Source: an uncultured Actinomycetes bacterium
GTDB taxonomy: Bacteria; Actinomycetota; Thermoleophilia; Gaiellales; Gaiellaceae
Length of the DNA: 30,321 bases
Assembly: GCA_903930195.1 (NCBI GenBank)
Contig: CAIYXH010000075.1
Location: 1-30,321 of the forward strand
Direction: 5' to 3'
Shown here: one piece after another, positions 1 to 7,771 of the stretch
Layout of the letters: each line of letters begins with the position of its first letter
Numbering within the stretch: position 1 is the first letter of the stretch
Translations under genes and position numbers: made by a program
Notes under the pieces: generated by a model
What the model was told of the DNA's origin: nothing
Databases searched by the model: none
Seen by the model: only the letters and a program-made list of their open reading frames with translations

Positions 1-2
1 GC

Positions 3-1031
3 ACCTACTGCGGCTTCTGCAACTTCAACGGCTGCCATGTCGACGCGAAGGCCTCGACCTTCCTCAACGTGATCCCGAAGGCCATGGCCACCGGCAATCT
101 CACGGTCGCCGACGGCGCGCGGGTCGTCTCGCTTCCGGTCGACGGCGAAGGCCGCGCGGCCGGGGCGCTGTATGTGAGGGACGGCGAGTTGCTCTTCCAG
201 CCCGCTGCGGCGGTCGTGCTCTGCGCGCACACGTTCGAGAACGTGCGACTGCTGCTCCTCTCGCAGTCGGCGGCCTTCCCCGACGGGCTTGCGAACCGCA
301 ACGGCCAGGTGGGCCGCAACACGATGAGCCAGATGTACGTCGGGGTCGACGCGCTGTTCCCGGGCCGGAAGCTGAACCGCTTCGGGGGCACGTTCCCGCA
401 GGCGACCTCCCTCGATGATTACAACTCTGACAACTTCGACCACACGGGCCTCGGCTTCGTCGGCGGCGGGTTCATGAGCGCGGTGCAGGAGGCGAAGCCG
501 ATCGGGACGGCGCTCTCGACGCCGCCGTCCGTTCCGCGTTGGGGCTCGGCGTGGAAACGCTGGCTCGCCGAGAACGGGAACTCCGTCGGCCGCGTGATCG
601 CGACGGCCGAGGGTCTCCCGTACGAGGACTCACGCCTCGATCTCGATCCCACCGTCCGCGACCCGCACGGCGTGCCGGTGATCCGCGCGACCTACCGCCT
701 GCACGAGCAGGAGGAGCGGCGCTACGACTTTCTCGCCGAGCGGATCCGCGAGCTGCTCTTCGAGGCGGGCGCCACCGAGGCGTGGGCGTCGTTCCGCAAG
801 CTCCCCGCCGCCCCCTTCCAGAGCACGTTCGGCGCGACCCGGATGGGCGACGATCCCGAGGCAAGCATCGTCGACCGCTGGTGCTTCGCCCACGACGTCC
901 CGAACCTCGCCGTCGTGGGCGCCTCGAGCTTCCCGACGTCCGGGGGCTACGGCCCGACGGCGACGATCCAGGCGCTCGCCTGGCGGACGGCCGACCGGCT
1001 CGCGGCCGAATGGGCCGCGATCACGGGCTGA
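3..1031 (+). CDS. GMC-family oxidoreductase, C-terminal part (5' end off window)
   Basis: The reading frame is open from the left edge and ends at TGA 1029-1031, giving 342 residues. The N-terminal FAD-binding Rossmann part lies outside the window. The visible part opens with a Cys-rich segment (YCGFCNFNGCHVDAK), as in the gluconate/sorbitol-dehydrogenase-like branch. It ends with the family's C-terminal signature: TRMGDDPEASIVD, then VPNLAVVGASSFPTSGG and PTATIQALAWRTAD. Known family members oxidise alcohols or sugars with FAD. The usual catalytic His before GGTRMG and the His/Asn before PTxT appear here as Ser (STFGATRMG) and Gly (YGPTAT), so ordinary alcohol-dehydrogenase chemistry is doubtful. 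The last 11 bases overlap the convergent MFS gene. No operator of the window's regulon is visible, but the promoter is not in view. Confidence 0.85.
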   Translation, partial: TYCGFCNFNGCHVDAKASTFLNVIPKAMATGNLTVADGARVVSLPVDGEGRAAGALYVRDGELLFQPAAAVVLCAHTFENVRLLLLSQSAAFPDGLANRNGQVGRNTMSQMYVGVDALFPGRKLNRFGGTFPQATSLDDYNSDNFDHTGLGFVGGGFMSAVQEAKPIGTALSTPPSVPRWGSAWKRWLAENGNSVGRVIATAEGLPYEDSRLDLDPTVRDPHGVPVIRATYRLHEQEERRYDFLAERIRELLFEAGATEAWASFRKLPAAPFQSTFGATRMGDDPEASIVDRWCFAHDVPNLAVVGASSFPTSGGYGPTATIQALAWRTADRLAAEWAAITG

Positions 1032-2166
1032 CGCGCGGCTCGAGCAGGATCAGCAGCAACGCGACGCCGAGCGCGGCGGGAAGCACCCAGAACGCGACGC
1101 CGTAGCCGCTCACCGAAGCGATCGTCCCGAGCACGACGCCGCCGAGGCCCACACCGCAGTCGATCGCGATGTTCCAAAGGGTCGTCGGCAGCGCGAAGCC
1201 GTCCGGGCCTGCGCGCGAGAGCATGTCCATCTGCGACGTCGTCGCGAGGAGGCCGTAGCCCGCGCCGAAGAGCAGCCCGGCGAAGACGACCGCGAGCGCC
1301 GGCCCCTGGCCCGAGGCGAGCAGCACCAGCCCGGCGAGCGACGAGAGCGCCCCGGGCACGAGCAGGGTGCGGAGGCCGATCCGGTCGGAGAGGCGTCCGC
1401 CGAACCACCGGCACACGTACGCGGTCGTACCGAAGAGGAGCAGGAAGGCCTCCGACGACGAGAGCCCGCCGTGGATCAGCCAGAGCGGGACGAAGCTGAG
1501 CGCCGCGCCGCGACAGAGGCTGACGAGGAAGAACCAGGCAAACGGCCAGCCGAAATGGATCGTCGCGATCGCGCGCAGGAGCCCGGCCGGGCGCGGCCGT
1601 GAGGCGTGGCGGTCGGGTGTCACCGACGCGATTGCGGCGCCCGCCAGGCCGAAGAGTCCCGCCGCGAGGAACGCCGACCCGGCGCCCACCGAGCGCTCGA
1701 GGAAGACGCCGAGTGCCGGTGCGAACACCGGTGGGATCCCGGCGGCAAGCCCCGCCCAGCCCATCACGGTGCCGCGCCGCTCGTTCGGCGCGAGCTCGGC
1801 GATCAGGGTCCCTGTGCCGACCGTCGCGATGCCGAAGCCGACGCCGCGGAAGACGCTTGCGGCGAGGATCGCCGTCTCGCCCTTCGCGCCGAGCAGATAG
1901 GCGAAGCAGGGGACACCGAGGAGCAGGAAGGCGAGTACGAGCAGGCGGCGCGCGCCGTAACGGCGCAGTGCCTGCGGGACGCGGAACTGTGTCGCGACGG
2001 CAGGGAAGTAGAAGCAGGCGGTGACGAGCCCGGCGCCGCTCGCGCCGCCCGTGCGCGCGACCACCGTCGGCAGCACCGGGACGAGCATCGTCGTGTTCAC
2101 GAAGATGGCGAAGAAGCCGGCCAGGAGCAGCAGCAGATCCCGTGTCAGCAGACGTTCGCGCGTCAT
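1021..2166 (-). CDS. MFS transporter
   Basis: This encodes 381 residues from ATG at 2166 and is strongly hydrophobic throughout, with about twelve predicted membrane helices. The N-terminal helix (LLLLLAGFFAIFVNTTMLVPVLPTVV) is followed by a basic loop after the second helix (ALRRYGARR). The charged central linker contains PDRHASRPRPAG. The repeat loop in the second half, GGRLSDRIGLRTLL, matches the MFS loop 2-3/8-9 motif. It would be a proton-coupled or facilitated carrier in the cytoplasmic membrane, with unknown substrate. It is convergent with the GMC oxidoreductase and divergent from the M19 gene with a 53-base gap. A possible -10 (CACAAT, complement strand) ends 8 nt before the ATG. Its place beside a peptidase-like and an oxidoreductase gene suggests uptake or efflux of an organic acid or peptide-like compound, but this is not shown. 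Confidence 0.88.
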   Translation of the reverse strand: MTRERLLTRDLLLLLAGFFAIFVNTTMLVPVLPTVVARTGGASGAGLVTACFYFPAVATQFRVPQALRRYGARRLLVLAFLLLGVPCFAYLLGAKGETAILAASVFRGVGFGIATVGTGTLIAELAPNERRGTVMGWAGLAAGIPPVFAPALGVFLERSVGAGSAFLAAGLFGLAGAAIASVTPDRHASRPRPAGLLRAIATIHFGWPFAWFFLVSLCRGAALSFVPLWLIHGGLSSSEAFLLLFGTTAYVCRWFGGRLSDRIGLRTLLVPGALSSLAGLVLLASGQGPALAVVFAGLLFGAGYGLLATTSQMDMLSRAGPDGFALPTTLWNIAIDCGVGLGGVVLGTIASVSGYGVAFWVLPAALGVALLLILLEPRVSP

Positions 2167-2219
2167 CGCGACGCATTGTGAAAGAGGCCGGTCGCCGGTG
2201 CGGCGGTAGCGTGACGGCC

Positions 2220-3263
2220 ATGAGCGACGACCTGCCTGTCAGCGACCACGCCGCGGAGCTCCATCGGCGCGCCCTGATCTTCAACGGCCTCGCCGGCTCG
2301 TCGGCGCTGCCGCAGGGCCGCGACGCCGACTGGGATCTCCCGGCGATCATGCGCGACGGGGGCATCACCTCCGCGAACCTCACCCTGGCGCTCAACGAGG
2401 GGTTCAAGGCGACGAGCGTGCGCATGTCGAACCTGCTCCGCGCGATCGACCGTTACGACGGCGTGCGCGTCGCCCGCACCGTCGACGACATCCTCGCCGC
2501 GAAGGCAGAAGGCGGCGTCGCGATCGCGATGGGCTTCCAGAACACCGACCCGATCGAGGGGAACCTCGCCTACCTCGACCTCTTCCACCGCCTCGGCCTG
2601 CGGATCGTGCAGCTGACCTATCAGCGCCGGAACCTCGTCGCGGACGGCGGCGGCGAGCCGGCGAACGGCGGGCTCTCCGTCTTCGGCCGCGACCTCGTCG
2701 CCGAGCTGAACCGCCTCGGAATCCTGATCGACCTCTCGCACACCGGCGTCCGCAGCACGCTCGAGACGATCGAGGCCTCGGCCGACCCGGTCTCGATCAC
2801 GCACGCCTGCCTCCAGCACTTCACGCCGGTCGCGCGCAACGCCACCGACGAGGAGGTCAAGGCGCTCGCCGCCCGCGGCGGCGTCTTCGGGATGAACGCG
2901 ATCGCCCGGCTGATCTCACCGACCGGCCGGCAGGACGGCGCGACGATCGAGCAGTTCGTCGACCAGATCGACTACCTCGTCGAGCTCGTCGGGATCGACC
3001 ACATCGGCATCGGCCTCGACATCAACGAGGGCATGACGCCCGAGGTCTTCGAGGCCCGGCGCAAGGGCTTCCTCACCGAGTTCCCCGAGCTGACGATGGG
3101 AGGCGACTTCCCCTTCGAGCACTACTACGCCTCCGGGCTCACCTCGATGCGGCACGTCGACCGGATCACCGACGCGCTCGTCCGCCGCGGCTACGGCGAC
3201 GACGACGTCATCAAGATCCTCGGCGGGAACTTCGTCCGCCTGCTCCGCGCCGTCTGGAAATAA
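2220..3263 (+). CDS. M19 (membrane dipeptidase)-family protein with altered metal site
   Basis: This is 347 residues starting at ATG 2220; TAGCGT at 2207-2212 lies exactly 7 nt upstream, suggesting a leaderless promoter. The fold signature is clear: NRLGILIDLSHTG (residues 164-176, His174) and SITHACLQHFTPVARN (His195), followed by ARGGVFGMNAIARL and GIDHIGIGLDIN. Classical renal-dipeptidase relatives bind two zinc ions through HxD near the N terminus, a Glu in the middle and two His. Here the HxD position reads FNGLAG (21-26) and the Glu position reads GFQNTD (Gln107). The two later His remain. The GFQN form is, as far as I recall, typical of a bacterial subgroup, so this is probably a lineage trait and not decay. 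The substrate may not be a dipeptide; amide or amino-acid-conjugate cleavage is possible. A terminator-like hairpin follows. Confidence 0.85.
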   Translation: MSDDLPVSDHAAELHRRALIFNGLAGSSALPQGRDADWDLPAIMRDGGITSANLTLALNEGFKATSVRMSNLLRAIDRYDGVRVARTVDDILAAKAEGGVAIAMGFQNTDPIEGNLAYLDLFHRLGLRIVQLTYQRRNLVADGGGEPANGGLSVFGRDLVAELNRLGILIDLSHTGVRSTLETIEASADPVSITHACLQHFTPVARNATDEEVKALAARGGVFGMNAIARLISPTGRQDGATIEQFVDQIDYLVELVGIDHIGIGLDINEGMTPEVFEARRKGFLTEFPELTMGGDFPFEHYYASGLTSMRHVDRITDALVRRGYGDDDVIKILGGNFVRLLRAVWK

Positions 3264-3306
3264 CTCAGCGTCCCGCCGTTGCCTCGGCGCCGAGGGACAG
3301 CGGGCG

Positions 3307-3322
3307 GTCCCGCCGGCGGGAC
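3307..3322. repeat. 16-base perfect palindrome, copy 1 (second copy at 8972)
   Basis: GTCCCGCCGGCGGGAC is self-complementary and recurs identically at 8972-8987. Both copies lie in gaps between the ends of genes, next to a terminator-like hairpin. They probably belong to the same intergenic palindrome family as the GGGAC...GTCCC elements. Confidence 0.8.
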
Positions 3323-3324
3323 GA

Positions 3325-3387
3325 AGGGCCTGGCCCGAGCCGGGCTCCGCGTTCGTTGACGCGTCACACCGGGCCCTGGCCCTTTTT
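3325..3387 (+). terminator. Probable intrinsic terminator of the M19 gene
   Basis: AGGGCCTGGCCCG (3325-3337) can pair, with a small bulge, with CGGGCCCTGGCCCT ending near 3383. TTTTT follows at 3383-3387. The loop is long and could itself pair (CGGGCTCCGCG, GACGCGTC). The T run directly after the stem supports termination on the + strand. The arms resemble GGGCCAGGCCC repeats at 8810 and 8853, so the hairpin may have been recruited from that repeat family. Confidence 0.5.
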
Positions 3388-3419
3388 CGGCGGGCTGCCG
3401 CGTCGGGCGCACCAGAACC

Positions 3420-3443
3420 GGGACAGGTCTAGAGACCTGTCCC
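3420..3443. repeat. REP-like palindrome GGGACAGGTCT-ag-AGACCTGTCCC
   Basis: The two 11-base arms (3420-3430 and 3433-3443) are perfectly complementary around a 2-base spacer. The same arms recur at 5120-5143 with spacer TC, and related versions occur at 8594-8617 and 8647-8754. It lies just beyond the cupin stop codon and could act as a transcript-end hairpin. Confidence 0.85.
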
Positions 3444-3453
3444 TACAGAGGAG

Positions 3454-3897
3454 CTACTGCTCGACCGATTCGACAGTCCGCTGACTGTCGAGGGTGCCGC
3501 CCGACGTGCCACCGATGTGCACGATCTTGTCGGGCTCGCTGTCGAAGATCGTCGGCGCGGACGGCGACGAGAAGACGGCGAGGACGTGCAGCGTCCCGTC
3601 CTCCTCGATGTTCTTGAACCCGTGGTGCGAGTGGGGCGGAAGGATGATCAGGTCGCCGGCCTCGAGGATCGAGTGCTCGCCATCGACCCAGAACTCGGCC
3701 TTGCCCTCGAGCACCATGATGATCTCCTCGAGACCGTCCGGATGCGTGTGGGTCGGAGCGCCGATCCCGAAGGCGTTCCACGACTCGTTCACGATCAGCT
3801 TGGTCGTGCCGCCCACCGAGGCGGCCGCGTGGAGGATCCCGCGCTTGCCGGGGCGCCAGCTGGCTTCGGGCTTCTCGCTGCCGCGGACGATCGTCAT
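3454..3897 (-). CDS. Small cupin-domain protein
   Basis: This encodes 147 residues from ATG at 3897. The single cupin barrel has both motifs: THTHPDGLEEIIMVLEG (motif 1; His, His and Glu as metal ligands) and GDLIILPPHSHHGFKN (motif 2; His). It would bind a metal in the cytoplasm and act as a small dioxygenase, isomerase, decarboxylase or sensor; the reaction is not readable. It is divergent from the LLM monooxygenase and shares its control region. From ATG 3897, a possible -10 (CAAGCT, complement) sits 7 nt upstream and the TGTCTGACA operator covers the expected -35, the same geometry as the RidA and Rieske promoters. An in-frame ATG at 3939 would add 14 residues but place the operator inside the gene. 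Confidence 0.85.
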   Translation of the reverse strand: MTIVRGSEKPEASWRPGKRGILHAAASVGGTTKLIVNESWNAFGIGAPTHTHPDGLEEIIMVLEGKAEFWVDGEHSILEAGDLIILPPHSHHGFKNIEEDGTLHVLAVFSSPSAPTIFDSEPDKIVHIGGTSGGTLDSQRTVESVEQ

Positions 3898-3929
3898 GGG
3901 AAGCAGCTTGCCAGATCCTCTGCGACCGG

Positions 3930-3938
3930 TGTCTGACA
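3930..3938. promoter_or_regulatory. GntR-type operator TGTCTGACA between cupin and LLM 1
   Basis: This exact TGTCTGACA palindrome lies in the divergent cupin/LLM promoter region. For the LLM gene it sits just upstream of CATAAT (3945-3950), which ends 7 nt before ATG 3958. For the cupin it overlaps the expected -35. A protein bound here would block both promoters. Confidence 0.7.
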
Positions 3939-3957
3939 TCCGTGCATAATCCGGCCC

Positions 3958-5079
3958 ATGAAGTTCGGAATCGTCCAGGAGGCCTATTTCGTCCCCGGCA
4001 GCTCGCTCCAGCAGCGCTATCTCGACATGGTCGAGGAGGCCGTCTGGGCCGAGCAGTGCGGCTTCGACTTCTACTGCACGTCGGAGCAGCATTTCGGGTT
4101 CTCGGAGAGCTATCTCGAGACCCGCGCCGACAAGTACCACTCGCAGAAGAGCGGTGCCCTTGCGGCTCCGGAGACCTATCTCGCCTACGTCGCTGCACGC
4201 ACCGAGAGGATCCGGCTGCGCCCGACATCGGTCGTGCTCCTGCCGTTCAACAACCCGCTGCGCGTCGCCGAGTGGATCGCGACGCTCGACTGCCTCACGA
4301 ACGGCCGCGTCGATCTCGGCACGGCGCGCTCGAACAACTTCACGACGATCAAGACCTTCGGCGTCGACCCGGCCCAGACGAAGGAGATCTGGCGCGAGTC
4401 GCTCGAGGTGATCGTCAAGGCCTTCACCGAGGATCCGATGACCTTCGAGGGCGACTGGTGGTCGTATCCGACCCCGTTGACCCTCACGCCGAAGCCGGTG
4501 CAGCAGCCCCACCCGCCGATCTTCGTCTCGTCCTCGAGCGTCGCGACGCACCGCGGTGCCGCCGAGCTCGGTCTCGGCGGGATGACGGGCGGCAGCATCG
4601 TCGGCTGGCAGTACGTCGAGGAGGCCGCGGCCGCGTACGTCGGCGCGATCGGCGACGCCAAGCCGCTTCCCGGCTCGACCGTCAACAAATCGCTCGGCTT
4701 CTTCGCGACGCGCGTCAACTGCGCCGCGACCTCCGAGGAGGCGCGCGCCGCGATCGAGAAGACCGCGCTCAACTTCATCGACATCAACATCGGGCCGGGC
4801 GGCCGCTACGAGCAGCTCGCTCCCACCTCGCCGGACTACGCCTACCTCGGGAACATCCGCGAGATGCAGGAGCACATGCACGACCTCGACTATCTGATGG
4901 ATCGCTCGCCCTATGTCCTCTTCGGCACCCCGGACTTCCTGATCGAGAAGTTCAAGCGGCTCGAGGCGATGGGCTACACCGAGCTCCTGCTCGGCATCGA
5001 GGGCATGTCGCACCAGGCGCACCTCGACGCCATCGAGATGATCGGCAAGCACGTGATGCCGGCCTTCTCGAGGGACTAA
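3958..5079 (+). CDS. Luciferase-like flavin-dependent monooxygenase (LLM 1)
   Basis: This is 373 residues from ATG 3958, with CATAAT 7 nt upstream, so the mRNA is probably leaderless. The bacterial-luciferase-like TIM-barrel family is shown by the N-terminal MKFGIVQEAYF, EEAVWAEQCGFDFYCTSEQHF (about 28-48), a middle RLRPTSVVLLPFNNPLRVAEW, and LDCLTNGRVDLGTARS. Such enzymes use reduced FMN from a separate reductase and O2 to oxygenate or cleave organic substrates; known examples attack alkanesulfonates, pyrimidines (RutA) and long-chain alkanes. It is clearly homologous to LLM 2 at 12110, sharing MKFGI-QEA, the C-terminal DLDYLMDRSPY-GTP-F-IE-F block and GKHV-P-F at the end, but has a longer N-terminal insert. 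No flavin reductase gene is seen nearby. The operator suggests substrate-controlled expression. Confidence 0.9.
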   Translation: MKFGIVQEAYFVPGSSLQQRYLDMVEEAVWAEQCGFDFYCTSEQHFGFSESYLETRADKYHSQKSGALAAPETYLAYVAARTERIRLRPTSVVLLPFNNPLRVAEWIATLDCLTNGRVDLGTARSNNFTTIKTFGVDPAQTKEIWRESLEVIVKAFTEDPMTFEGDWWSYPTPLTLTPKPVQQPHPPIFVSSSSVATHRGAAELGLGGMTGGSIVGWQYVEEAAAAYVGAIGDAKPLPGSTVNKSLGFFATRVNCAATSEEARAAIEKTALNFIDINIGPGGRYEQLAPTSPDYAYLGNIREMQEHMHDLDYLMDRSPYVLFGTPDFLIEKFKRLEAMGYTELLLGIEGMSHQAHLDAIEMIGKHVMPAFSRD

Positions 5080-5119
5080 CCGCCGAGTTTTCTCGGCAGA
5101 TGAATCGTCCTATCTCTTA

Positions 5120-5143
5120 GGGACAGGTCTTCAGACCTGTCCC
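5120..5143. repeat. REP-like palindrome, same arms as 3420-3443
   Basis: GGGACAGGTCT-tc-AGACCTGTCCC has arms identical to the copy at 3420 and a changed 2-base spacer. Conservation of the arms but not the spacer suggests selection on, or mobility of, the hairpin. Confidence 0.85.
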
Positions 5144-5167
5144 GCTCCGTGGCTCACCGCAAGGCCT

Positions 5168-5190
5168 GGGTCAGACCAGAGGTCTGACCC
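5168..5190. repeat. REP-like palindrome GGGTCAGACC-aga-GGTCTGACCC
   Basis: The 10-base arms are perfect around a 3-base spacer. A close relative, GGGTCGGACC-tcc-GGTCTGACCC, lies at 8937-8959. Note that the arms contain GTCAGAC, the same core as the reverse complement of the proposed operator, but the context is a gene end and not a promoter. Confidence 0.8.
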
Positions 5191-5191
5191 T

Positions 5192-6880
5192 CTAGGCCCA
5201 CTGCGCGGGATCCGAGTGCGGGATCACAGGCACCAGCAGATGCGACGGGTGCTGCTCGTCGTGGAAGACGCGGTGGACGACCGTCTCCGTGTTGCAGAAG
5301 TGCCACGGGATGTGGCTTGCGCGGATCGTCGGGTTGCTCGGCCGGAACTGCAGGTCGAGGCAGTGGATCGAGAGCCGCAGGCGGTTGCCGGCGCGAAAGA
5401 CGTTCGCGATCGGTGAGAGCTCGATCGCGTACTCGACGATCTCGCCGGGCACGACGGGCTCCTCCTCGAGGTGCGGGTGGTACGGCCGCCAGGGCGTCGA
5501 GCGCTCCGGGTCGAGCTTGCGGTGCGAGGCCTTGAGGAACCCCTTCGTGAGCTCGGTGGCCGAACCGTCGGGGGCGACGTCGGCGAGGACGACGATCCAG
5601 GTGGTGTCGGTCGCGTCGATCGAGGCGTGGAGGGTCAGCGAGACCGGGCCGGTCAGCTCGGTGGGCTGTGCGAAGCGCTCGGTGAAGTAGTCGACGCCCT
5701 GGATCTGCGAGGTCTCGTCGGCGGGCTGCTGGACGAAGCAGTCGGGACGTCCCACGACATGCTCGGGCTCGGGCGAGAGGCCTTCCCAGACGCGCAGGTA
5801 GAGCTTGCGCCATTCCGTCCGCGCGAGCGGCCACTCCTGCTCGCGGCGCTGCCGGTTCGCGCCCATCACGAAGAGCGTGATCGGCTCCTCGTCCATCACG
5901 CCGGTGTCGATGCCCTTGAGCCAGTGGTCGTACCAGCGCACGACCTCCTCGTCGTAGGAGCGCGGGAACGGCGCCGTGTCCTCCTCCATCGCGTCGATCC
6001 GGAGCTTCGTCGGCCCCTGGATTCCCGCGTAGTTGTCGAAGGCGCCGCGGAGGTGCATGTGGGCGTACCCCCACCAGTGCGAGTAGCAGTAGCTCGGGAT
6101 CGTGATCCGCTCGTACTGGGTGGCCGGCGACCTGTCGCGGTAGAAGTCGTTGTCGAAGGGCTGCATGATCACGTCGAACCAGCCCGGGAGCCGATCGGGG
6201 TTGAGCGCGATCTCGTAGCTTCCGCTGTAGAGCTGGAAGAGACGGTCGTCGCGCGCGGCGGCGACCATCGCCTCGATCTCCTCGGGCGTCCGCTCGGCGA
6301 CGAGGGCGGAGGCGAGCCGGCCGTGAAGGCTGCCGCCGTAGAGGTGCAGGAAGAACGACTGGAGGATGCCGCCGTGGTGGGTCGACTCGCGGTAGAAGTC
6401 GGCCGGCGCGTTCCAGGGCATGATCGCTTTCAGGTGGGGCGGCTGCGTCGCCGCGACGAGCGGCTGGATCGCGCCGAAGTAGGAGACGCCGACCATGCCG
6501 ATGTTGCCGTCGCACCAGGGCTGCGCGGCCATCCACTCGACGAGGTCGTGCCCGTCCTGGGCCTCCTGCGGCGAGCACCAGCCGAGGTACTCGCCCTCGG
6601 AGCGGCCGATGCCGCGCAGGTCGGGGATCACGTGGGCGTAGCCGTGCGCGGTGAGGTAGCGGGGGTCGCCGGCCTCGATCCCGCGGTTGTAGACCGAGGA
6701 GCGGTTGCGCGGCGAGGTGCCGTACGGGAGCGGCGGCAGCGGCAGCGACTGGGCGTTCTTCCCGTAGGCCGACATCGCGAGCAGGCCGGGTACCGGATCG
6801 TCGCCATCGGGCAGGAAGACGTCGACGGAAAGCCGCACGCCGTCACGCATCTCGACCGATATGTCGCGTTCTATCCGCAT
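5192..6880 (-). CDS. CocE/NonD (S15)-type alpha/beta hydrolase 1
   Basis: This encodes 562 residues from ATG at 6880, or 571 from ATG at 6907; the shorter form matches the start of its paralog at 20702. The N-terminal hydrolase domain has RDGVRLSVDVFLP, the oxyanion-region tyrosine in SAYGK (residues 37-41), PDLRGIGRSEGEY and the nucleophile elbow GVSYFG with Ser133. The C-terminal part is the jelly-roll domain of the X-Pro dipeptidyl-peptidase family (from about GPVSLTLHASIDATDTTW onward). Members cleave esters or amides, such as cocaine esterase and glutaryl-acylases. The usual catalytic Asp in the W-D segment reads SHWWGYAHMHLRG and the usual His segment reads LRIDAMEED, so the acid and base are not where expected. 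The gene is divergent from the ABC permeases and likely works on the imported compound or an early product. Confidence 0.88.
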   Translation of the reverse strand: MRIERDISVEMRDGVRLSVDVFLPDGDDPVPGLLAMSAYGKNAQSLPLPPLPYGTSPRNRSSVYNRGIEAGDPRYLTAHGYAHVIPDLRGIGRSEGEYLGWCSPQEAQDGHDLVEWMAAQPWCDGNIGMVGVSYFGAIQPLVAATQPPHLKAIMPWNAPADFYRESTHHGGILQSFFLHLYGGSLHGRLASALVAERTPEEIEAMVAAARDDRLFQLYSGSYEIALNPDRLPGWFDVIMQPFDNDFYRDRSPATQYERITIPSYCYSHWWGYAHMHLRGAFDNYAGIQGPTKLRIDAMEEDTAPFPRSYDEEVVRWYDHWLKGIDTGVMDEEPITLFVMGANRQRREQEWPLARTEWRKLYLRVWEGLSPEPEHVVGRPDCFVQQPADETSQIQGVDYFTERFAQPTELTGPVSLTLHASIDATDTTWIVVLADVAPDGSATELTKGFLKASHRKLDPERSTPWRPYHPHLEEEPVVPGEIVEYAIELSPIANVFRAGNRLRLSIHCLDLQFRPSNPTIRASHIPWHFCNTETVVHRVFHDEQHPSHLLVPVIPHSDPAQWA

Positions 6881-6922
6881 GTCCTGGCGGGCCTCGACCC
6901 GTTGCATGGTTGTATATGAGTC

Positions 6923-7771
6923 GTGACTGCGACCCCCGATTCGACCGGCGTTCTGCTCCGCCCGGAGAGCGGCTTCCGCCGCTTCCGACGCCGCTACGGC
7001 GATCGGATCGCGGGCATCGTCCTGCCGCTCGTCGCCGTCTGCGCCGCGCTCGGCGGCTGGGAGGCATGGGTCCGTCTCGACAACGTGCCGCCGTACGTGA
7101 TGGCGCCGTTCTCGAAGGTCGCCCAGATCGCCTGGGACCTGCACACGAACCTGGTCTCGCAGGCCTGGACGACGCTCTACGAGGCGCTCCTCGGCTTCGG
7201 GATCTCGATCGTGGTGGGGGTGATCGTGGCGCTCCTGATCGACTCGTCCTGGCGCGTGGAGCAGGCGATCTGGCCGTTCCTGATCGCCTCGCAGGTGATG
7301 CCCGTCGTCGCGTTCGCGCCGGTGATCATCGTTTGGTTCGGCTTCGGGCTGACGCCGAAGATCATCATCGTCGCCCTGCTCGGGACGTTCCTCGTGACGA
7401 TCGAGTGCGTCGCAGGGCTCAAATCGCTCGAGCCCGAGAAGCTCCTCCTCTGCCGCGCGATCGGCGCGAGCCGTTTTCAGGTCTACGCGAAGGTGAAGCT
7501 GCCGCAGGCGCTTCCGAATCTCTTCGTCGGGATCAAGCTCGCCTCGATGCTGGCCTTGACGGGCGCCGTGGTCGGCGAATTCGTCGCCTCCTATCGCGGC
7601 CTCGGCAACTACATCACCTTCCAGAGCAGCATCCCCTACCCGGCAGGCGCCACCGCAGGCGTCCTCTACCTCGTGGTCATGGGCCTGATCCTCTACTGGG
7701 TCGTCGTCACGGTCGAGCGCTTCGCGATCCCGTGGCACGCCTCGAAGCGCAACAGCGGCGCCGGTCACTGA
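6923..7771 (+). CDS. ABC transporter permease 1 (SsuC/TauC/ThiX type)
   Basis: This is 282 residues from GTG 6923. A basic N-terminal tail (FRRFRRRYGDR) precedes five to six membrane helices. The cytoplasmic EAA-type loop, EPEKLLLCRAIGASRFQVYAKVKLPQALPNLF, carries the conserved Gly that docks on the ATPase. The NMT1/sulfonate/nitrate/pyrimidine importer family uses this permease type with a THI5-like binding protein. It overlaps permease 2 by one base (TGATG at 7769-7773), so the two are translationally coupled and probably form a heterodimer. Only 42 bases separate its start from the divergent hydrolase (15 if that gene starts at 6907). The AT-rich GTTGTATATGAG segment there is the likely promoter, but no TGTCTGACA is visible. 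Confidence 0.9.
   Translation: MTATPDSTGVLLRPESGFRRFRRRYGDRIAGIVLPLVAVCAALGGWEAWVRLDNVPPYVMAPFSKVAQIAWDLHTNLVSQAWTTLYEALLGFGISIVVGVIVALLIDSSWRVEQAIWPFLIASQVMPVVAFAPVIIVWFGFGLTPKIIIVALLGTFLVTIECVAGLKSLEPEKLLLCRAIGASRFQVYAKVKLPQALPNLFVGIKLASMLALTGAVVGEFVASYRGLGNYITFQSSIPYPAGATAGVLYLVVMGLILYWVVVTVERFAIPWHASKRNSGAGH

Larger units (their letters stand above)
3264..3453. other. Intergenic region with palindromes and a terminator
   Basis: This 190-base gap lies between the convergent M19 and cupin genes. It contains GTCCCGCCGGCGGGAC (3307-3322), a terminator-like hairpin with a T run, and a 24-base REP-like palindrome; the last two are listed separately. No start codon with plausible downstream coding is seen. 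Confidence 0.8.
5080..5191. other. Short gap holding two REP-like palindromes
   Basis: These 112 bases between the convergent ends of LLM 1 and the first CocE-type gene contain the palindromes at 5120-5143 and 5168-5190. No coding sequence is supported. Confidence 0.8.

Noticed and set aside
6881..7768. N-terminal extension of the first CocE-type hydrolase frame through the permease gene
   Set aside because: The extension has low-complexity charged content and is antisense to a clear ABC permease; the paralog begins at the equivalent of residue 1 of the short form.
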